From Isoetes taiwanensis (lineage: Eukaryota > Streptophyta > Lycopodiopsida > Isoetales > Isoetaceae), in NCBI GenBank assembly GCA_021234155.1, contig JAJEKV010000158.1:1111820-1175819 (forward strand): a DNA stretch of 64,000 bases, written 5' to 3'. Positions 11,826 through 27,645 of this stretch are shown one piece after another (the stretch's first letter is position 1; each line of letters starts with the position of its first letter). The notes under the pieces are model-generated. The model was given only the letters and a program-made list of their open reading frames with translations. It had not been told where the DNA came from and ran no database searches. The translations under genes were made by a program, and so were the position numbers.

Positions 11826-11830
11826 AGAGG

Positions 11831-12078
11831 GGATATAGGTGAAGAGAAAGGGGTAAAAGCACGCTGTGCTGTATCAAAAACGTGCATTTTGACGCCACAT
11901 TTTGGCACCACCTTTGTGGTAGAATCGGGTGGTGCATACCGAAGCGGAGATTGCGGGAGTGCGAATTAATGAGCGTCAGTTATTTTGAATTTTATGCCAC
12001 GTCATTGTCCACCTTTTTGAATTAAGAAATAATCACCTCTTCTTCTGTTTTTTGCCGCTTCTTGCCGATTGAACCCTA
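11831..12078. other. Spacer
   Basis: No recognisable element beyond the 5' truncation point of the LINE. Confidence 0.4.
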
Positions 12079-12444
12079 ATGGAGTCGAAATTGAACATGC
12101 CACGGGTTACCGCGATGAAATCTCTCCTCAAACAAGAGATTGTGCCCCACGAAGATCTAAAGAAGCTTTGGGGTGACAGAGTTCCAAATAAATCGGCTAC
12201 AAGTATTTTCCCCAAATGTTTTGTTCAAACCCGAAAAATTAAGGCATATGTTTTCTTGTACAAAGTTGAAGAATCCGAAAGCAATGAACAATACAAAGAG
12301 TTCATGCAAATTTACAAAAGAATTACAGGGAAGCCACATACATGGGGTGGAATGGCTCCTGGAACCAGGCGATGGCTTATTATCTCATATATAAAGGGGA
12401 GGTCAATTAATTGGAAGAGCTTCTGCAGAGGCCAGTTCTTCTAG
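12079..12444 (+). CDS. Unrecognised 121-codon ORF
   Basis: A basic, hydrophilic protein (many K/R, one near-C-terminal hydrophobic stretch WLIISYI) that I cannot assign. The 5' context is plausible: ATG after a pyrimidine-rich leader with 'ttcttctgttttttgccg'. It runs through PKCFVQTRKIKAYVFLYKVE and GKPHTWGGMAPGTRRWL. It could be a remnant of an unknown transposon ORF or chance. The following 150 bp are acidic-coding in another frame (DDEEDDREK-like), which hints at a longer broken ORF. Confidence 0.25.
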   Translation: MESKLNMPRVTAMKSLLKQEIVPHEDLKKLWGDRVPNKSATSIFPKCFVQTRKIKAYVFLYKVEESESNEQYKEFMQIYKRITGKPHTWGGMAPGTRRWLIISYIKGRSINWKSFCRGQFF

Positions 12445-12880
12445 ACCCAAGAGAAAGCATAGGCAAATCCAACGACGAGGAGGAAAATAGTAAAAGTGAC
12501 AGGGATGATGAAGATGATAGGGAAAAAACAAATCAGGTTCCTCTAGACCACACATTCAATCTGAACTCACAATCAAAATGAAAAGCGAGCAATGTTGCGG
12601 AGACCAAAACATGCCATTGCGGGTATGTTCAATTATTAGTTGTGTTACAACGTAAACAAATCTCAAGCTTGATCTAGATTGTTTCTATCAACACGAAAAA
12701 GGGTAACATCAAATCCACTTCAAGAATCGGTATGTCTACTACCATTTTGCATCATGTTGGTTGTATTGTCATGTTGTGTCTCTATGATGCCATCGTGGGG
12801 CATTTAGGTGCAATGGATGCCCGGAATGATAGATGAGGTATGTGTGGTGGTGGTGAGTTGTTGGCATCCACCATGTCCCA
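12445..12880. other. No clear gene
   Basis: It may include a frame-shifted acidic continuation of the ORF at 12079 (about 12450-12580). Nothing else was recognised. Confidence 0.35.
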
Positions 12881-13160
12881 CACCACACCCCACCACTACA
12901 CTCTACCATCTCCCACCACTACACTCTACCATCTCCCACCGCCACACTCCCACACCACACACCACCACCACCATCACCACACTCCTCCACCACCACCACC
13001 CACACCACCACCACCAAACCCCACCACCACACCTCACCACCACCACACACCACCACCACCCACCACCACCACACACACCACCACAGTGGCGTTGTGTGGT
13101 GTGTCTCTTGGCGTATGTTGTGTGGTGTGTGGTATGTGGTGGTGTGTAGAGACTACCTTG
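12881..13160. repeat. CCA/CACC-rich microsatellite
   Basis: A run of degenerate CCA, CACCAC and CCACACC units up to about 13085, followed by a GTGGTGTG-rich tail that is roughly complementary, so the two halves can pair. The His/Pro/Thr-rich ORFs across it are translated repeats. Confidence 0.85.
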
Positions 13161-15009
13161 TGTTGTGTGGTGTGTGATTGTGGTTTTCCATCAGTACGTG
13201 GCTTACTATGTTAGGAGGCTGACATATACGTAGTGTTTTGTTTTGTAGACTATGGCAGACTTGTGAAGGAATGGTTGGCTGCAACATCAGCTAGGTTTGA
13301 TAGATGCAAGCAACGATTGCAAACAAAACGAGGATAGGAAAAATGATATCAAAAGAAAGATTGAGTTGATGGAACATAAAGCATCGAAATTAGAGCTGAT
13401 TTGCACAGATGGCAATCAATCATGACAACAAATCCAAAGCGCCAGAGGGTGTTCGAGGTTGTATAGCGAACTAAAGGATGAAGAGCTAAATGGTACGATG
13501 TTGCCGGGCTGAAACAACTAAATAAGAAATTAGCGGCGGAATTGAGCTAAAGGCATGTGAAGACTTCTTCTTTGGAGCTGCTACCTCGAAATGCAAAGAT
13601 TTTAGATTTTTTTTTAGCGTAGTGGTCATGACACTCCTTTAGATCCCCGCGCTTCCAATGCTTCCCGAAAAGCGAAAGAAGAGGGTGATGAAGGTTGTCC
13701 ATTTTGTGGGCGTTATCCGAAATGCGAGGGTAAAAATGTTGCCGATTGTGATAGCGAATGCAAATCACCGATATCACATTCCATGTCTATCACACCATTT
13801 GAGGTAAATATTATCATCTCTAACCCTCGTCTAAAGACTCTATTGATTTTGAATTTGTTTTGCGGATACTCTAGAACCTGCTGCAGCCCGGTTGTTGCCC
13901 ACATTATGATTGAGACATGGCTTTTGGCTTTTTGGTGTTCGAGTGGTACCACAAGAACCAATAGACACAAGTAAGTGCCTTAACTAATGTTTACGCGATG
14001 TTGTCAGCTGTCTCATGACTTAGTGTTTGCGTAATTGCGAAATTTGAGACCAAGGGTTATCCACCTCGATGGGTTATGAGATTGCAAGATACCTCCGGTT
14101 GTACCTAGAATTCACCCCATTTGATACTCCCTAAGTCAATCCCTGACTGGCGACGGGAGACTCCAAACGAAATTTGGATAGTCAATCGAATGCAGTACCG
14201 TATCAAGTAAGTACCGATGCCACATACATGATTTATTTTTTTTGTATTTTTCGTGGTCTTCCTCATTTCAATTATGTCGCTAGATAAATGCTATCTGCAA
14301 TGGAAGCCATCCGAAGAGATTCCTAGTGCATCCTGGTTTAGGGAGGAAAATTAATTCCCTTCAGATTCATTAAATGCGGGGTCCTTCACCGGAAAAAGTT
14401 TTGGTGTTGAATATGAGCCAAATGCGGATCACGGTGATGAAGATGACAAAGAAACCCCGAACACGGACAAGATGCAGATCTGCTCATCTAGAGTCCAATA
14501 CAACCTCAACCAAGAAAAAACAAGAGGTTAAGCTGAAATTCTCCTTGTTACGGATTTTAATGGGGTTTTTAGGCAAGTTTTATGACTTGAAAGAGAGGAT
14601 CCCTACATCGGCCGAGCGCGTGACCATCCGTAAATTGAACCATCGGGTTAGCGGTTTCGGGCCCGGATTATAGGAGTTCTTAGAATGGTGTTTTCAAAAT
14701 TTGAGATTGCATTGTGGTCCAACATGGCTAAGAGTAATGTTGACTTGTTGATGAGAAAGTTGCTGCAGGAATATAAGGGCAGATTTCTTTTTATTTGGAA
14801 TCAGGATGACTGCACATGTGAATCTGGATAAGTGCCAGTACATGTTTGAAGATCGATCTATTAAAGATCAATTTGAAGATCTACCTCTTCTAATTCACCT
14901 GGTAAAGGATCACTGAAGACCTTGACAATAATTTTGCTGTTGAATTCTTTATTGAAAACTCGAAAGATTCCTGTAGCAGCAATATTTCTCTTACCAAGGA
15001 ATTCTTCTA
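13161..15009. other. Unassigned region
   Basis: About 1.8 kb with scattered short frames (for example 14374-14673 plus) and possible splice-like 'gtaagtg' sites (13970, 14206). It may be remains of an intron-containing gene or transposon fused to the ORF at 12079. I could not recognise any domain. Confidence 0.3.
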
Positions 15010-15482
15010 GCCAGGCTTGAGTCTAGGTGGCATGTTGGAGCCATGTGGCATGTTTGAGCCACCTTGCCATGTTTGAGCCACCTTGGCATGTTGGAGCCTA
15101 GGTGGCATGTTTGAGCCACCTTGGCATGTTGGAGCCTAGGTGGCATGTTGGAGCCCATATGGCATGTTTGAAACATCTTAGCATGTTTGAGCCTAGGTGG
15201 CATGTTGGAACCACCTTATGGCATGTTTGAGCCTAGGTGGCATGTTTGAGCCAAGTGGATAGAAAATTTGGCTATTGCACATCTCTATGGCAGACCTTGA
15301 GCCTATGTGGCATGTTCGAGCCCACGTGCATGTTTGAGCTACCTTGGCATGTTGGAGCCCATGTGGCATGTTTGAGACACCTTTAGCATGTTTGAGCCTA
15401 GGTGGCATGTTGGAGCACCTTGGTGGCATGTTTGAGAAAGTGGACAGAAAATTTGGCTATGGCACATCCCTATGGCAGAAAA
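15010..15482 (-). repeat. 19-bp hairpin minisatellite, array 4
   Basis: The same monomer family as at 3.4-6.4 kb, in minus orientation. Two copies of a 45-bp interruption ('agaaaatttggctat' block at about 15260 and 15447) give a higher-order period of roughly 185 bp not seen in the other arrays. Confidence 0.92.
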
Positions 15483-15971
<489 letters not shown>

Positions 15972-16010
15972 GGCGATTAATTGGCGGGCGTTTGTGGCGA
16001 TCGTGTGCTC

Positions 16011-17224
16011 ATGGCAAAACTAGGAAAATCTGAGAGAAGAAAGAAGGGGGTCTTCAAAAGGGATCGATGGTAAGAGTTATCTTTGCTTTGCAGTTAGTTT
16101 CAGTAATAAAATAAGCAAGAATCTGGCTACTTGCAAGAGATGGCGATGGGAATCAGAAGGCACAGAGGGCAGAAACCGATGAGACAAGAAAGAATAAAAA
16201 AAGGGTATAAGGGACGATCCTGACAGTGATTCTTCTGATTCGAATGGGTCTTCGGCCAGGTGTGCAGATGCAACAGCGGATTCGTCACAAACCGAGGCTC
16301 CAGTTTCGGGCCTCTCAGATATAAAAAAACAGGGGAACTCCGGAGCTTCTGCAGCTTTATTTGGTACGAAAATAGGGGGATCTGATTCTCAGCAGGTCGC
16401 TGCTTCATGCTTCTCTAAAAAACAGGTAATAGAATCTTTGAAAACAGGGGCTACCGGAACAGGACTGGGATTGGGAGTGCAGCAAATGGGTTCTGGTTTC
16501 TCCGGAACAGGACTGGGACTGGAACAGGAAATGGGTTCTGGTTCCCCTTTTCTTGCTACCGGAACAGAACTAGGAGCTTTTCCATATCCTGGGATGCTCC
16601 AGCAGCAAATGGGTCCTGACTTCATAGCCATGATAAGAACTATCATCAAAGAGTCTGTTCATGAAGCAGTACAATCTGCAATCTCTGAAATACATGGTCT
16701 TGTGGCAATAGAGGTGAAGAAGGAACTGGCAGCTATAACGGCGTCCCTTAGAGCAGAATACGAACTTTTCAAATTAGAAATGATGGTCACTCTGGAACAA
16801 AACAAAGAAGAAGAGACATGTAACAAAGGGAAGGGGGCAGACTGTGACGAAAATGTAAATCTAAATGAAGAATCAATCTCAGAAATTAAACAACAGCTTG
16901 CAAGTTTCATAGAAATGCAAGACCAGAGAAATAGGGCATTAAACCTCAGAATTGTTGGGCTACCAGAAGAAGAAGAAAAAAGAACACTAAACAGAAAGTA
17001 GTGCAATTTTTCAATGAGCATATGGAGACTGAAGACCATGGCATCACTGACGCTTTTCGAGTAGGCAGAAAAGGGGATTGGATTCGCCATGTGGTTGTAA
17101 AATTTCAAAATAGGGAGTATCGTTCACATATCCTGAGGAAAAGAACAACATTAAAGGGACACAGTATATGGATAAATGAAGATCTCACTAAGGAACAACT
17201 GCAGGAGCACAAGGTACAGATGTA
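16011..17224 (+). pseudogene. LINE 2 ORF1 (L1-type nucleic-acid-binding protein)
   Basis: A possible start ATG at 16011 gives MAKLGKSERRKKGVFKRDRW before a stop. The main frame (16438-17001) carries a Gly/Thr-rich repeat, then a heptad-like coiled coil (about residues 70-160), then RALNLRIVGLPEEEEK. After a 1-nt break, 17001-17225 continues with ITDAFRVGRKGDWIRHVVVKF and KGHSIWINEDLTKEQ. The order coiled coil, LRIVGLPE box, DAFRVGR, VVVKF is that of L1/Tx1-type ORF1 proteins, which coat LINE RNA as trimers. Plant L1 ORF1 proteins usually look different (gag-like zinc knuckle), so this is unusual for a plant element. Confidence 0.8.
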
Positions 17225-17299
17225 AATAATGAGAGAAGCAAGGCAAGCGGGCAAGAAAGCTTTTTGGAAGAATAGGGAAGTGGTGATCCAGGCAGATGC

Positions 17300-18260
17300 A
17301 GAATAGGGACTTGAGACCATCAGGGTGGGAGCTTGGAACGTTAATACTCTAAAACTCTCTGATGTACACACAATGGGCGATGTTTTAGCGGTACTTGATC
17401 TGGTATGTTTCTTAGAAACAGGAGAACATGAAGGATGGGGATTGCCATTGATTGCTGGGTTTACTCTCGTTACCTCAATATGGAATCATAAAGGCTGGAG
17501 GCTTAAGGGCTACGGAGGCATTGGGTGCTATATTCGTACAGAATATGCTCATTTGGTTAAACACGTAAGTAAGAAAATTTCAAAAAACTATATTTGGATT
17601 GAGCTTCCTGGTAGAAGTAAAAGGCTTTTTATGGGATGTTATTTCCCACCAAGATTCACCAACCTATAATTACGGAGATGTTGGCCCCCGCGATGACCCG
17701 TTTCATTATTTAGAACAAGATGTGGTGGAATTATCGCAATTGGGTGATACTGTGCTCATAGGGGACTTTAACGGACGCATTGCTAATAGACAAGCAGCCA
17801 TTAGTAGTGATCACTGGGGAAGCATTATGGCTAGAAATGCTAGATGAAGAGGAAGTGATGAAATCCCCGGCTGGGCTAGAGTATCACATGATGTCTGGCT
17901 AGATGGGCTAATCCCCAAGGGCTTCATTTGCTAAATATGTGCGGCCGGACTAGATCTCTTGATCTATAATGGCACTAACAATTTCCCAACGGGGGATTGC
18001 GTACATGTCGAGGCAGGCGTGAAAATTATATATAATTCTGCAATATGATTTTGCAAAAATGGTTAAAGAGCTTCTATGTAGGAGAGATGCGTCTTGAATC
18101 GGATCATGTCCCTTGGATTATGGAAATTTATGTTAATGGAATGCCACATCACACTAGCTTTATACCTAACCATGCCATTTACATGCGCCAAGATAGAATG
18201 GAAAAATTTCAAAAGATTTGTGAAGAAATTGTCGATGAAACTCATTAGCCATCAAGAGAC
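17300..18260 (+). pseudogene. LINE 2 endonuclease
   Basis: The ORF2 N-terminus reads IRVGAWNVNTLK, the first conserved block of APE endonucleases in LINEs. It is followed by GYGGIGCYIR, YIWIELP, FMGCYFPP and, after a frame break, TVLIGDFNGRIANRQ (catalytic DFN motif). The section after 17850 has several stops, including the region expected to hold the terminal SDH block ('ESDHVPWI' is readable at about 18098-18121). All main motifs are recognisable but no frame is intact. Confidence 0.85.
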
Positions 18261-18539
18261 AAAGACATAAGTGACTTGCTTTTATAATTGATGTGCTAAG
18301 TAGTCTTTGCCGCAATGTTTTTCGATCTAAAAGAAGGCAATTGGGGCTCCCTTGCAATTCCTGGTTTGATGCAGAGTGTAAAGAAGAAGAGACAACTATA
18401 AACAAAAACCTTGTAGTGTAAGCAAGACCTTAAAAAGAATACATGAAATTGATTAAAGCGTAAGAAAAGGGAACACTTGCTTAAGAAACGTGAAGATATG
18501 GTCAAAGAGTTGATTGTTGATAGACTGAGATTTAAAGGA

Positions 18540-20436
18540 AGGCATGAGATGAAGCTGGACTTAAATGCGCTAATGGAGCAAATAATGTAAGGTTTACTAT
18601 GTCCCAGGGATAGAGGAGGTACAGCCTGTGGAAAAAGGTGATGAGATTTTCCAGTTTTCGGTGGATGTTATTTTGGGTGGGCTACAAAACTCTCTAATGG
18701 GAAAGCGGCGATATTGGGGGCTAGTCTGAGAAATGGTTAAATGGGCTGGAATGCCTACAGTGGAGATCCTCACTATAATGTATAATGCAGCTCACGTGAA
18801 GGTTTCCCAACATCTTGGCGGTGAGCGAGGGTCATCCAACTACATAAGACGGGAGATGAGATGGATCCAAACAACTATCGTATGATAATGGTGATGATCT
18901 TTTTTCCAAGCTATATGCTACCATTCTTGAGGTAAAATAAATAATCGGAAAGAGGAAGAACATGAGGTCGAAAGTACATGGGCGAGGCGGGCTTTAGGAA
19001 AAAAGGTCCACGATTGATCACTGTTGACATTGAGGAGGCTTGATAGATTCGGTAAAGGCACTAAAAATCTATGTTCCGCCACTTTTGTAGACTTCACGAA
19101 AGCGTTTGACATGAATGCAATGGAACTTTTGTGGCATAGATTGGAGAGCACTTGAGGTACCCTCTATCTGCCTTGAGGGCGTGAAGACTCTCTATGAGAA
19201 GGTAATGGTTCAACTTTCATTTCATTATCTCAACAATGCCGAGATCTAGTGACGAGTAACATTGGGGTTAAACAAGGCTGCCCTCTTTCTCCCACATTAT
19301 TGGTTTGTTTATAGATGAGTTGGAGGATTGGATGGCCCAATTTGGTGGAGACGGTGTTGCATTAGAAGGGTATGTTATTTTTTGCTATTATATCTTGATG
19401 ATATTGTATTGTTGTCCGCGAAGTGTGCAAAGGATCAAAGAACACTTAGATGCTTTGGCTTCCTTTTGCGATACCAAAGGCATGAAAGTGAATATGGCTA
19501 AGACGAAAGTGATAATGTTTGGTGCCAACAAGGTGGATAAATTTGCCTTCTTCTATAAAGGAGATAAGCTAGACATTGTGGATAGCTATAAATATCTAGG
19601 TCTAATAGTGGACAAAAGTCCCAGCTGGAACCAAGCAGTAGAGCAAAAGGTTAATGGAGGCTTGAAAGCTTTATATCCCATGCAATAAGTGTCATCAAAG
19701 CGAAATATGGGATTTTAGCCTAAGGAAGATGCTTTTATTTCCTTGGTACAAGCAGTAGTACTATATGGTCAGAAGTTTGGGGTCCGGATTATCTGCAGAA
19801 AGTTGGAAAAAGATTGAGAAGGTACAAAAATTTTTTTTCCATGCAGAATTGGGCACTAAAATGCAAACACCTTATGATATGATGCTAGTGGAATGTGGGA
19901 TGCTACCCCTGGAACTTGAAGCCCTAATCAGACTCTTGGTATATTTGCAAAAGATACAGACACACGCAGAACACACTTGTTTGCCTCATTTGGCTCTTGA
20001 GAGTAGTCAAGGGAAAGGATGGTATGCTGACATTGTGCTTTGGCTCAGAAAATGGGGGATGAATATTGCGGACTTAGAGTCCAACAAGGATAATATCAAA
20101 GGTTGGGTTAGACGGCATGCTATCCACATGATGGATAGCATGCCATCAGGTGGAGTACCCGAAGTAAAAAAAGAGCATTACAGATCTGTCATGAACCCTG
20201 GATTATGAGAAGCTGAGTATTTAAAAGCTGGATTGTCGGTAAAGCTTAGACATACGATAAGCAGGATGAGGCTCAGCTCACATCACTTGGGGGTAGAGAT
20301 TGGACGTTGGGCAAGAATACCACATACATTGAGATATTGTAAAGTATGTGGATCATCTGAAGTGGAGGATGAGGTACATGTAATTTTGAGATGCCGGCTT
20401 ATCAGTACATACGTACGAAGTTTGGTATACATGTAA
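18540..20436 (+). pseudogene. LINE 2 reverse transcriptase and C-terminal Cys/His motif
   Basis: Motifs in order and in different frames: PNNYRMIMV (near 18865), FVDFTKAFDMNAME (19087), IGVKQGCPLSPTL (19260), YLDDIVLLSAKCAKD (about 19391-19434, in a frame different from the 19305-19688 ORF), then MKVNMAKTKVIMFG and SYKYLGLIVDKS. The 3' part (19765-20436) ends with SSHHLGVEIGRWARIPHTL and a CKVCG...DEVHVILRC motif, a C-x2-C-x8-H-x4-C zinc-knuckle-like end. This C-terminus also ends LINE 3, so it is a family trait and not chance. Confidence 0.85.
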
Positions 20437-20450
20437 CAGATTTAGTGGGC

Positions 20451-23724
<3,274 letters not shown>

Positions 23725-24165
23725 GCATTATGCATGCATTCATGCATTCTGGATAACATTGCTATATACTGCATGTTGGGCATGGCATGGTCATGAATAG
23801 TGAACCCCCAATGGCAAGTCAAAACCACATTTTTAGCTGGTGGATTTAGCACTAATCCTATGGGAAACAAGGTTGCCTCGCCATTAGATGAACCATCCCG
23901 GGCAAAAAATGCAAGGTGATGACGACCTCATGCAGCATTATAGAATATCCTCAAGATATTTGTTTATGTATGAATGTCGATAGGAATAATAATACTAAAG
24001 CACTCATTTCTAGACATGGCATGGTCATAAAAAATGAACCCCCCATGGTAAGCCAGAACCACATTTCTACTGGTGGATTTAGTACAAATCTTACGGGAGA
24101 AAGGTTGCCTCGCTATTAGATGAACCATCTCGGGTAAAATGCAAGGCAATGGCGACCGAATATGG
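23725..24165. repeat. Tandem duplication, period about 233 bp
   Basis: A block beginning 'catggcatggtcat' at about 23783 recurs at about 24016, with the shared stretches 'ggtggatttag' and 'gttgcctcgc' followed by 'attagatgaaccat'. Roughly 140 bp of each copy is alignable at high identity. Non-coding. Confidence 0.8.
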
Positions 24166-25228
24166 GTGAAAGTATATTTCCTCATGTAATCCAATGTTTC
24201 GTCAATATATGACATACCTAGAGGAGATTTCTCTATATACAAAATTGTTGGCCTATTCTTGAAAAATCCTTAGTTATAGCCAAAGGATAAATAAGATCCT
24301 AGCAACTAAGGTAATGGTTAAAAGATTTTTGTTAAAAAAAAATTTAGGTCAAAAAATTTTTTTCGGGAAAAATTCGTGGCTGCATCTCCTTGGATGTCGA
24401 CATGCCAAAAAGGACTTAAAAATGGCCATTTTTGGTCTCTGAACATAGATTTCAGGCCAGATCCGGCCATATCAAGGCCTGACGGTTTCTCTGGAGCGTA
24501 GCTGGTTCACTTCTGGAGTTGTTCTGGGAGCTCAAATCCACCATATCCAGGGACATTGGCAGTTAGTTGCATTCTACTATATTTGGAGCTCTTATCCAGA
24601 CAGGAAAAGGCTTTGACTGGTAAAAAACAATGCAAGAATTTCTTGCGTGTTTGCATATTTTCATTACAGGAATCGATTTGTTTAAATCCTTTCTGTCTGC
24701 TTTCTGCAAAAAGCTTTGCACAATTTATTGGAATTTATTCTAGTTTGCTCTATGCATTTGTTACAGTAGCAAACTGAGGCCAAAGTATTGAAGAAGATCC
24801 TTCCAAATATTCAAATGATCTTGTTGGACATTTTTGAGAAATCATGATTAAAATGATGGTGTTGGAGGGTTTGGATTTGCAGGTGAAAGCAGGGGTGACA
24901 ATGGCACCGGAGTTATGGCCGTTGATGGGGAAGCTGATACCTCTGCTTGAGATTAGGGGTTCTTGTTGAAGAGGCAACTATGGCAGGATGAGCCCTATTT
25001 TCTGCCGAAGACGAAAAAGACCCTACTCCGGTTAATTCCTGCACCAGATTTTGAACCCTTCTGGCCTCCGCATATCTTCCCTATGCCACTTCCGAACGTA
25101 CAAGCGCCTTTTCGGAGATAGCACCTTTTGGCATTAAAAAAGTACGCCTGGTATGCCACGTGGCACAATCTGAGCCCTTCATGTTTGATGCTTGACATAC
25201 ATACTTATGCTATAATTTTATAATATAA
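24166..25228. other. No clear gene
   Basis: AT-rich sequence. The minus frame 24995-25198 and the plus frame 24556-24777 have no recognisable motif. Confidence 0.4.
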
Positions 25229-25440
25229 AGATGAATGACTCTAATTGTGACTATAATGCTGACTCTAATTGTGATGGTTGAGTTGACTCTAACACTATGG
25301 TTGACTCTAATATTGACTTTAATGATGATGGTAGAGTTGTCTCTAATTCTAACACTATAGTTGACTCTAATTATAATTGTATGTCTGCTGCAAAACTGAT
25401 GCTAAATTCTGACGCTAATTCTGTCGTTTAAACGACAGAA
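25229..25440. repeat. Degenerate 'gactctaat' repeat
   Basis: The motif gactctaat, with variants such as gttgactctaa, recurs about ten times at irregular spacing. Confidence 0.7.
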
Positions 25441-25950
25441 CGTAGAGTCTGTTGTATCGTCAGTTCAATGGCTTTTTTCTATTTGTTTTTTTTTCTAAAT
25501 TTATAACTAAGGTCTGGCTCTAAAACTGACTCTAATCCCCCTTCCTCTTGTAGTGATGGCCCATACCATGAACTACATGGCAACAGGTATTCAGCTTTTG
25601 GGCAACAATGGCAAATGTATGGAATACGGCCTAAAGGAGGAAATTATCTTTTCACAACTATGGTGGATCCATTAGGAGAAGATCTATTATGTAATGCTCT
25701 AAAATAACCCTTGAGCTCTCTATAGGTACTATAGCAGAAGATTTACATATTCTTTTCTGTTCTGAGATAAAGTCCTTTAAAACATCCACCATAGGGTGTA
25801 GATATGGTAATGCTACCAAAGAGCATCATGTCTTAGAAATTAGCAAATTCTCTTTTTTAAAATGTGGAGATAATAGCGAAAAAAGGGCTACACAAATGAC
25901 TCTTCTATGTGTTTGGAAAGCACTACATGGTGATTACTCTGTCGAAAGGA
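25441..25950. other. No clear gene
   Basis: Contains short open frames without similarity that I can recognise. Confidence 0.4.
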
Positions 25951-25959
25951 TTGCAATTG

Positions 25960-26651
25960 AAAGCATGAAGAGCCCAACACTTTGAAATAGAGTACATTTC
26001 TGAACGTCAAAGCTATTCAGATATAATTCGAGCAGAACTGATGATATGAAAATGAACATCCAACGCATCTTCCAACTTCCAAAGCACATCATCCATGGAA
26101 GGCCTGTCAACTCCATCCTCCACTAAACATTTGCGAGCTATCTGTACAAACTTTTACATGGATTCTACATTATATTAGTCCTTCAAATCTGGATCAATTA
26201 TGTCCAAGAGATCACTTTAGGACTGCATAGCCCACTCTACAAGATTCACTTGATCCCTTGGAAGGGAGCGATCCATGACTGGCCTTCTATATATCACCTC
26301 AAGCAGCACAAGTCCAAAAGAGTACACATCAAACTTTTCTGTAAATTGTTGTCTTGTATAATATTCTGGATCCATATAGCCAAGACAGCCTTTCACAAGA
26401 GCGCTGACATGAGTACTGCTCTTGGAAAGTCCAAAATCAGATACTTTGGCCAGAAAGTTTTCATCCAAAAGAATGTCAGTAGTTTGGACATCACGTTGAA
26501 ATGACCTCCTCAGGCAATCCAGTGTGTGTGTATAGTGAGGCCATTTTGCAGCTCTAATTTCTAGCCTTTGTTTCCATGAAAGAGGAAGTTTACATGGACC
26601 ATATGGATAAACCTTATCCTCGCAGTAGCCTATTAAAGAAACAGATGGCAA
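25960..26651 (-). pseudogene. CrRLK1L receptor kinase fragment
   Basis: The C-terminal two thirds of a FERONIA-type (CrRLK1L) kinase domain. Readable blocks are SLIGYCEDK, LSWKQRLEI, RDVQTTDILLDENF (altered HRDxKxxN loop: His missing, final Asn now Asp), AKVSDFGLSKS, GYMDPEYYTRQQ, TEKFDVYSFGLVLLEV and SLPRDQVNLVEWAMQ. A TAA stop follows AMQS, yet the homology continues through IIDPDL, VQIARKCLVEDGVDRPSMDD and VLWKLEDALDV to about 25960 with two more stops. Intact family members are plasma-membrane cell-wall and peptide sensors with malectin-like ectodomains. Here the ectodomain, membrane segment and N-lobe are missing. A dead copy. Confidence 0.88.
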
Positions 26652-26964
26652 TGTCTTAGTTTAGATAACATGTCAATCTCTGTTTGGAAGTCCTTGAGTC
26701 CTTGCTGGGATGCTGCGTTTGCCTTCTTTGCAGCAAACAATGATCAAAATAGCCCAGGGCTCACCAAGGCCATATGCGATCTATGGTAGGCTATGGTTAT
26801 GGCTACGGTCGCTATGGTCATTAGGCAACAATTTGTGGGCAAGAATCTCGGCGATGACAAATACGGTGCAAAGAGGCAATTCTCCGCTGTCCCAAAGTGA
26901 GATCATGTATAAGCAGTAGTCAATTTATACAAATATCTTCCATGTCCCTTGGCTAAAAGCGCAC
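26652..26964. other. Spacer
   Basis: No recognisable gene between the kinase fragment and the PTF2 fragment. Confidence 0.4.
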
Positions 26965-27265
26965 TTTTTTTTTTTATCTTATACCACCTTGCAATACCCT
27001 GAATCTTACTGTCTATAACCGTGCCTTGGGAATATTTAACCATCTTTTGAAACCTGCATCTCATTATTTGCAAAGCTGTTTGATAACACTTTCCCATAGA
27101 GGATTTATGTACAATGTTGATACCTGTAGCACTATATAACCCCATAAGTAATTGAGAAATTCAATTTGAGCTCAGTCGGTTAGCTCTGGCCAGTTCAGCA
27201 GATCAAAATTAATTTTTAACGCAAACGACAATTCAAGGATAATATCTTTAACCCAAGTTCAAGGA
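26965..27265 (-). pseudogene. Stray PTF2-like C-terminal fragment
   Basis: The translation INIVHKSSMGKCYQTALQI with IDSKIQGIARW aligns with the PTF2-like gene's 3' part (42430-42590), where the frame reads WSIVHKFSVGEVLPKSF and YSIQGIARC. The DNA 'aatatctttaacccaag' (27240) matches 'aatatctttaccccaag' in the gene at about 42785, so a few hundred bases were copied and partly deleted. Same strand as the gene, about 15 kb away. Confidence 0.7.
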
Positions 27266-27329
27266 TAATCTTGAACTTACTATGCTGGTCCAAACAACTA
27301 ACCGAGGCAAAATCATTTACTGGACTTCA

Positions 27330-27645
27330 ACAAGAGACGAAGTATATAACTCGCAAACTCATGCGTTGGGGTAGGACTCATGCACGACATATAACTAGCA
27401 AACTTATAACTCGCAAACTCATGCATTGGGGTAGGACTTATGCACGACATATAACTAGCAAACTCATGCATTGGAGTAGGACTTATGCATTATAGGATAA
27501 AGAACTTAAGCACGACATATAACTAGCAAACGCATGCATTGGGGTAGGACTTATGCACGACATATAATGCATATAACTATCAAACTCATGCATTGGGGTA
27601 GGACTTATGCACGACATATAACTAGCAAACTCATGCATTAGCCTT
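27330..27645. repeat. Minisatellite at copia 3' end
   Basis: Tandem units of about 55-80 bp built from 'actcatgcattggggtagg', 'acttatgcacgacatataa' and 'ctagcaaac'. The array replaces the end of the copia RNase H domain, so the adjoining ORF ends in repeats of MHEFASYMSCISPTP. Confidence 0.85.

Larger units (their letters stand above)
9021..11830 (-). mobile_element. L1-type LINE, truncated and decayed
   Basis: A non-LTR retrotransposon on the minus strand retaining, in order, the end of an APE-type endonuclease, a linker, the reverse transcriptase and a zf-RVT domain. It is 5'-truncated near 11830 inside the endonuclease and stops abruptly near 9025 inside zf-RVT. Frame breaks separate the parts. 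Endonuclease, RT with the QYADD box and zf-RVT are standard for plant L1 elements, unlike the two LINEs at 16-23.5 kb. Confidence 0.9.

Noticed and set aside
12808-13214. His/Pro/Thr-rich ORFs
   Set aside because: Products of the CCA/CACC microsatellite.
27271-27495. Plus-strand repeat ORF
   Set aside because: Shadow of the minisatellite at the copia end.
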